In this document: in pieces, positions 58,897-64,000 of the stretch
Layout: the number at the start of each line of letters is the position of its first letter
Numbering within the stretch: position 1 is the stretch's first letter
Assembly: GCA_028671895.1 (NCBI GenBank)
Contig: CM053799.1
Coordinates: 50,531,455-50,595,454 of the forward strand
Length of the DNA stretch: 64,000 nucleotides
From: Oenanthe sinensis
Taxonomy: Eukaryota; Streptophyta; Magnoliopsida; Apiales; Apiaceae
Direction: 5' to 3'
Notes under the pieces: model-generated
What the model saw: only the letters and a program-made list of their open reading frames with translations
Told to the model about the DNA's origin: nothing
Database searches by the model: none
Made by a program: the position numbers and the translations under genes

Positions 58897-61278
58897 GTGA
58901 GGACGCATCTAGTCTTTTCGACCCTTTCAAAGAGTTTGACCGTAGAAGAGGATTATCGACTTCTCCTTTTCAACAACCACCGCCTCTCTCTCCTAGAACC
59001 TCCCAAAGACTACATAACTCCCAAAGCACTCACTCTTTCTGAAGGTGAATCCTCAAGCTTTAATTTGCCAATTGTCCCTTATAATGATATTACTAGGACG
59101 TGCCTTATTTCTCCATATTCAATGCAGACAATCTTTCTGATGATTAGGAGCCCCGAAATTTGCTTAGGAAAAAGAAAGGGAAACAGATCGTGTCCGAAGA
59201 CAGTAGTGACACATTCTCTTCTTATGCTCTTAGTTTCGAGGACGGGTCCCCGGAGGAGGTCAGGGGAATTTCACCTGAGCGTTCCCCTTCCCCTTTCATT
59301 CATTGACCTTGATTGGTCTCAATACGATAGAGATTTATCTGATGCAGACAAAGATTATGAGCGGAAAAAACATAAAAAGCTTGCATGCATTAACCTTTCT
59401 TTCACCATCTCCGCTGAAGAAATGACTTGGTTAATGAAGTACTATGATCAAGAAGGACTTTGTGCAAAGCCAGGCCCGACCATGAGACCACACATTTTCA
59501 ACCATGTCCCCGACCTCGTGATTCCCAGAATTGTTCTAACTCCTAAACTCATTGCTCTAGGTGTGGGCACGCCTCTACATCCATACTTTCGAGCTATTTG
59601 TCAATGGTACAAAATTGCTCCTATCCAGCTATCTCCTAACTCTTACAGGATGATTATTGCTCTTCACATGATGTACACTAATCTGAGCTTCCCGCCCCCG
59701 TCCATGAATGAACTTAGCTTCTTCCTCACTCTCCGTCCTAGCTGTAGCATTGGTTATTTCTTTCTTGTGGTGTGCAAAGACCATAACAAACTGGGATTTT
59801 CTCAAGGCAAAGTTAGTAACGACAAGAAGTGGAAAGAGCCATTTTTTAACTTATACAACACCGAGAGAGTACAGATCAGGTTCAATAATAAGCCAGGTAA
59901 CCCCATTTAGTTAGTGCCCTTCTTCGTCTGCAATTTTTCTTGTTAAGCCTTCTCCTCATTAATACTCATTTTTTGTATTCATTCCTCGCTTTAGTGATCA
60001 GACCGCAGTCCATATTAGTGGGCGAAGCCCTAATCCATGCTGAACAAGTACTAAACTTACCCAGTGAGAAGAAAGACATTTCCTTGCTCATTACTGAAGA
60101 AAACCTAAAGTTATCAGGTTTTTTAAGCCCTCGAGTAGGTATTTCATGTTCTTTTGAAAAATTCAAAAATGTTTCTCGGAGGAGGACACGCCTCAAAGAT
60201 GAGAAGGTCGGGGACGAGGCTGAGAATGGGGATGATAATGAGGGCCAAGGTACCTTTATTAGGATGTGTCCACTTTAGTTCACTAGTACGTAATTTTCTT
60301 TTTATGCACCCTTTGTCTTTATTTTTATGTCATTCATGCATTGTATTCATGTCTACTATATGTTTTGAGCTGATCAAATCCCTTATTCTTCATTGTTGGT
60401 TCTGATATTTTTTCTCATCTTTTGCAGATATGACCACCTATCTGGAAGGGTTCGCCCTCGACCCTGTTGACACCGAGGATGCGCCCTCAGTGCCCTCAGC
60501 CTCCAAAGTTTCCAAAGTTCAAGCAAACAAGAAGGATGATAAGAAGTCAAGCCTTGTACCAAGGAAGAAACCTCTCCACAAACAAACTCTCCCACCATCT
60601 GATGACGCATCCACAAAGCGCCAGAAAGTGACATCTTCCTCCAGCTCCATGGTTGTCTCTAGCCTAGGATCCATTGCTGACTCCATCATCGAGGAAGAAG
60701 ACATAAAACATTGGAAAGCACGCTCCTCTTCTCAAATCAAACAGGCCATGGCCAAAGCTTCAGCCGAGTTGTATTTTCATACTCTAACTCAACAAAGCTA
60801 CACTGAAGATCTCGAGAAGCGTCTTTCAGCCTTAGAAGTGGAAAAGAAACAACTCACCAAAGTCCTAGACGATGCCAATAAAAAACATGACCAACTCAAG
60901 AAAGATTCTGAAGCGTCCATCACTACCCTAAAAAAAGAGGAGGCGCGTCTCAATAAGGCCTTAGAGGACAAGGTGCAGGAATTGGCCGATCTAGAAAGTG
61001 CCACTAATGAATTTAATGACCAAGTCATTACTCTGAAGGCTCAGGTGGAGAAGGTCAAGAAAGATTCTCATGCTGCGGGTTTTCGTGATTACTTGAAAGG
61101 TTTTCTTGCCGTTGATCCTGAGTATGACTGGGGCAAGTTCGGGGACGAGACTGTCAAATTCATGAAGGACTTCGCTGTGCAGGAGGTGGAGGACATCGAG
61201 GTAAAGAAAGCTCTTCTCGAAGCCAAGAGGGCCAAGGCAGCCGCGACCAGGTGCCCAGATGATACTCCAGCTACTTAG
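58897..61278 (+). CDS. Antisense ORF of Tat element: Transposase_28-like plus coiled coil, three exons
   Basis: Exons 58897-59896, 59995-60249 and 60428-61278 join in phase at GT/AG sites to a 701-residue open frame on the strand opposite to pol. Residues about 190-300 contain GVGTPLHPYFRAICQWYKIA, QLSPNSYRMIIALHM and a C-terminal W-K-E-P-F-F motif, as in the 'putative gypsy type transposon' domain PF04195. Exon 3 has a basic Ser-rich linker, then a long coiled coil (KQQLTKVLDDANKKHDQLKK; about 60800-61060) and DYLKGFLAVDPEYDWGKFGD. Role unknown. The first 130 residues look frame-scrambled: ATG 58890 opens another frame (MRSEDASSLFDPFKEFDRRR), and 59190-59311 encodes a Ser/Asp-rich segment (SEDSSDTFSSYALSFEDGSP) in a third frame, so the 5' part has probably shifted. 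Confidence 0.65.
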
Positions 61279-61977
61279 TCCATCACTCCTTATCCACTTT
61301 GTCTATTATGTATTTAAGCATTTCAGGTGCGGGTCCTCTGTAAAACCCTGCAAACTATGACTTAGTTTTATTTTGTGTCGATTTAAGGTGCGAGTCCTCT
61401 TTAAACTCTGCAAATTGTATAACTTGACCTGGTATTTTGTTTTGATTTTCCTGAGGGCGCGCCCTCAGGTTCTTCCTACTAAGTTGTTTTATTTTAAAGT
61501 TTCTATTTCTCCATTTCACTTATGCATATTTGTTTTCAACTTGTGCAAAATTTAAACTCTTGGTTGTATTGCCAACTTTTTCCAATGTGAATGACCACCC
61601 TAATCATAGCAGAATGACCCAGGGCGCGCCTTGGATTTACTAACAAAATTTTTCTGTTTTAACTTAAACAACATTCACTAACGTAAACATAATAGCTAAT
61701 GGAAGTGCATAGAGTAAATGTGTCCAAGATTGAGGACGCGTCCTCAATTGTCTTTCATACTCAGGCAGAATTATTAAAAATTTCATTTATAATAACCTCA
61801 GTGTGTATATTCACATTGGCCAAAACTTCAAAGTTTTACGAAAATTCATAATAAGCTGATCTTACTTCTTCCTAGATAATACGCTACATATCTATGACCC
61901 CCTGAAGTGGGAGTGAAATTTATTCAACTACTACTTCTACTAAATAATACACTTCCATAATAGTTCAGGGCATTGCC
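61279..61977. other. Spacer between convergent antisense gene and integrase stop
   Basis: No gene. The two coding regions converge here. It contains the three best palindromes of the dispersed family (61450, 61619, 61729) plus two GGTGCGRGTCCTCT sites (61325, 61385). Confidence 0.6.
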
Positions 61978-62840
61978 CTACTGATAATATTTCTTCAAGT
62001 GCTCTGCGTTCCAAGCCCTTGGAATCGGCTTGCCCTCCAAGTCGGCCAAATAATATATTCCTTCCCACAAAGTTGCCCTGATTTTATATGGTCCTTCCCA
62101 ATTAGCTCCGAACACACCGTGCCCAGCTGTTTTAGTATGAGGCATAACTTTCCTCAAAACCAAATCACATACCTGGATCGGCCTTGTCTTCACCTTGTTG
62201 TTGTAATATCTTGCAGTCCTCTGCTGATAGGCTGCTAGCCTAATCTGAGAATTAGCCCTTGTTTCTTCGACCAAGTCTAGATACAACCTATGATTGATTT
62301 CATTAGCCTCTTCCTCAAAATTATCTCTTCTAAAAGAGCCAGCTCCGACCTCAACAGGAACCATGGCCTTACACCCATAAGTTAACATAAAAGGTGATTC
62401 CCCCGTAGTACTCCTTGGAGTTGTGTTATAAGACCATAACACCTGAGGTAGCTCATCCGACCAATTACCCTTACTTTCTTCCAACTTTGCCTTCAAAGTA
62501 TGTTTGATAATTTTGTTGATAGCTTTAGTTTGCCCATTGCTTTGAGGGTGATACACTGCTGCAAAATCTTTCTTGATTTTTAAATTTTCACACAACTAGC
62601 TCCCTCAGCTCCTTGCTATCAAATTGCTTCCCATTATCAGATATCAGTTTGTAGGGAATTCCAAACCTGCATATAATAGCATTCAACACGAAATCTGTTA
62701 TTTTCTTGGCCATGATGGTAGCAAGTGGAGCAGCCTCAGCCCATTTGGTAAAGTAATCAACGGCTACTACCGCATACTTGACGCCGCCCTTGCCTTTAGG
62801 CAATTCTCCTATCAAATCTATTCCCCACATGGCGAATGGC
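61978..62840 (-). pseudogene. Tat-Gypsy integrase, catalytic Glu replaced
   Basis: The core begins MWGIDLIGELPKGKGGVKYA (first catalytic Asp), then FGIPYKLISDNGKQFDS (second Asp). After a break at about 62588 it continues LKIKKDFAAVYHPQSNGQTK, where family members have NGQTE or NGQVE: the third acidic residue is Lys (AAA for GAA). The C-terminal domain follows (VCDLVLRKVMP, NWEGPYKI, AWNAEHLKKYYQ-stop at 61978). The enzyme would be inactive even if the frame break were repaired. Confidence 0.85.
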
Positions 62841-64000
62841 CATGGCTAGTCATCGAGACTAGAGAAGCCGCCGGGCTAGTGATGTAGTTAGCAAATCTCT
62901 GACATTTGTCACAAGCTCTTGCAAATTCATGAGCATCTTTCTTCAGAGTAGGCTAGAAGTACCCCTGCCTCAAAATTTTCATGGGAGGGAGTTACCCCCC
63001 GAGTGATTACCACAGATCCCTTCGTGGACTTCCCTCATTATATAAATACACTCTTTTTCGTCAATACACCTTAATAAAGGTTGGTTGAAGCCTCTTCGAT
63101 ACAATGTTCCATCATACTCCACATACCGCACCGCCTTGTAGCGGAGTTTCCTAGCCTCACCCTTATCCTCCGGTACCTTCCCAGATTTCAGGAATTCCCA
63201 TATAGGTGTTTTCCATGTGACCTCGGCCTCAGCCTCCGTCTCCAATTGCATGATTCTGACCTCAGGAATGCTCGGCTTCTCCTGAATTTCAAGGGGAATG
63301 ACCCCTAACATAATGGCATCTTTTTGAGAACCTAACTTGGCCAAGGCATCGGCCTTAATATTCCTGTCCCTAGGGACTTGTTCAATACGGACTTCGACAA
63401 ACTTCCTTATCAGACGTTGGGTACACTCTAGATACATCTCCGTCTTCGGCCCCTTTGCTTGGTACCCCCCCATTTACCTGATATACCACCAGCATCGAAT
63501 CACTTTGGACAAGTACATGAGTTGCTTTCATTTCTAGGGCGAGCTTCAAACCAGCAATAAGGGCTTCGTACTCGGCATCATTATTCGTTACCCGAAACGC
63601 AAAGTGTATGGCACTCATAATGTGGTGCCCCTCTGGGCTGATAAGTATTACTCCGGCCCCAGCCCCTTCATTATTTACGGCACCATCTACATGGAGAGTC
63701 CACCATAGTTCAGGTGTTTCAATTTCAGGTTTTTTGAAGAACGGGGGCTCTCCGGCCAGAACTAGGGCTCTTTCCTGGTTCTCAAAGTCTGGTGGGAACT
63801 CCAAGATGAAATCAGTGAGGGCTTGCCCTTTGAGAGCATTCATTGGTTTATAATCGATATCAAACTGACCCAATTCAATCGCCCATTTTAACATTCTTCC
63901 CGAGGTTTCAGGCCGGTGCATCACCTGCTTAAGAGGATAAGTCGTCCTCACTTCAATTTTATGTGCCTGGAAGTATGGCCTCAGCTTCCTTGCAGCCAAG
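62841..64000 (-). pseudogene. Tat-Gypsy RT end, RNase H domains and integrase zinc region
   Basis: From the right edge: end of the first RNase H (RTTYPLKQVMHRPETSGRML, KWAIELGQFDIDYKP), then a second RNase H with LHVDGAVNNEGAGAG, NNDAEYEALIAGLKLALE and VQSDSMLVV, the acidic residues being present. A run of seven C at 63465-63471 (plus strand) shifts the frame within NGGYQAKGPK. The next frame (63473-62979) reaches PRDRNIKADALAKLGSQ and the zinc region VHEGICGNHSGG. Further stops and a frame change separate this from CDKCQRFANYI and the integrase core. The second RNase H is typical of the Tat lineage. Confidence 0.8.

Larger units (their letters stand above)
56570..61750. repeat. Dispersed CpG-rich palindromic motif (about 26 sites)
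   Basis: Consensus GAGGACGCG(T/C)CCTC and the variant GAGGGCGCGCCCTC. Approximate sites: 56571, 56639, 56707, 57028, 57243, 57319, 57415, 58096, 58550, 58700, 58839, 58899, 59095, 59238, 59563, 60183, 60261, 60476, 60601, 60937, 61325, 61385, 61450, 61619, 61729. Perfect palindromes: CCTGAGGGCGCGCCCTCAGG (61450-61469) and ATTGAGGACGCGTCCTCAAT (61729-61748). Most variants (GATGTG, GACACG, GACGCA, GATGCG) differ from GACGCG by CpG-to-TpG or CpA changes. Three further sites lie in the LTR. None was seen in pol. Confidence 0.7.
53541..64000 (-). mobile_element. Tat-lineage Ty3/Gypsy retrotransposon, partial (runs off right edge)
   Basis: On the minus strand: pol (64000-61978, RNase H then integrase), an inter-pol-LTR region that carries an antisense gene (61278-58897), a long non-coding stretch hit by three MITEs, a polypurine tract (54419-54432) and the 3' LTR (54418-53541). 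A plant-type second RNase H and an oppositely oriented ORF between integrase and 3' LTR are known traits of the Tat lineage (Ogre, Retand, Grande). The 5' LTR, gag, protease and most RT lie beyond 64000. Palindromic CpG motifs shared by LTR and interior support a single element. Confidence 0.75.

Noticed and set aside
54102..61750. Dispersed palindromes as a CRISPR-like array
   Set aside because: Spacing is irregular, copies lie within coding exons and introns, there are no uniform spacers and no cas genes. The setting is a plant retrotransposon.

Overview
The window looks like a gene-poor, repeat-dense stretch of a eudicot nuclear genome. The evidence is split, intron-bearing plant gene fragments (MOS11-, SPOC-, B3-, HSP70-, CDPK-, agenet- and LPCAT-like), plant LRR receptor-like protein genes, and nested Copia, Gypsy, CACTA, Helitron and MITE sequence. 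The species cannot be named from the sequence. No tRNA, rRNA or CRISPR array was seen, and no gene in the window is intact beyond doubt.

Layout. 1-2233: end of a CACTA-type element carrying minus-strand fragments of two unrelated host genes (MOS11-like and SPOC-domain). 2300-6270: decayed Helitron coding remnants (RPA-like, helicase C-terminus, DUF223/RPA). 7044-7685: B3-domain pseudogene. 7800-8283: second CACTA end, then a probable Helitron 3' end at 8398. 8426-10860: AT-rich, no genes. 10870-13960: several unrelated exon-like fragments. 14175-19818: young complete Copia element with TTTAC target duplication and one frameshift. 19824-22430: isolated HSP70 and CDPK exons.

22430-33031 and 43730-52965 are two copies of a segmental duplication. 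Each has repeated upstream modules, an LRR receptor-like protein (RLP) gene, an RLP C-terminal relic and an LPCAT pseudogene. Copy A has a nonsense codon in the signal peptide; copy B has a one-base deletion in the LRR domain. The LPCAT copies share two stop codons, so they died before the duplication. Between the copies lie a truncated Copia element (33032-38455), a Gypsy gag-only element on the minus strand (38520-41383), and a Copia gag relic (43030-43740).

53541-64000 is one large minus-strand Ty3/Gypsy element of the Tat type, running off the right edge: 3' LTR, polypurine tract, long non-coding region with three MITEs, an oppositely oriented three-exon gene with a Transposase_28-like domain and coiled coil, then integrase and RNase H. 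The integrase has lost its catalytic Glu. A short CpG-rich palindrome (core GGACGCGTCC or GGGCGCGCCC) recurs about 29 times through the LTR, non-coding part and antisense gene but was not seen in pol. It is the strongest unexplained structure in the window.
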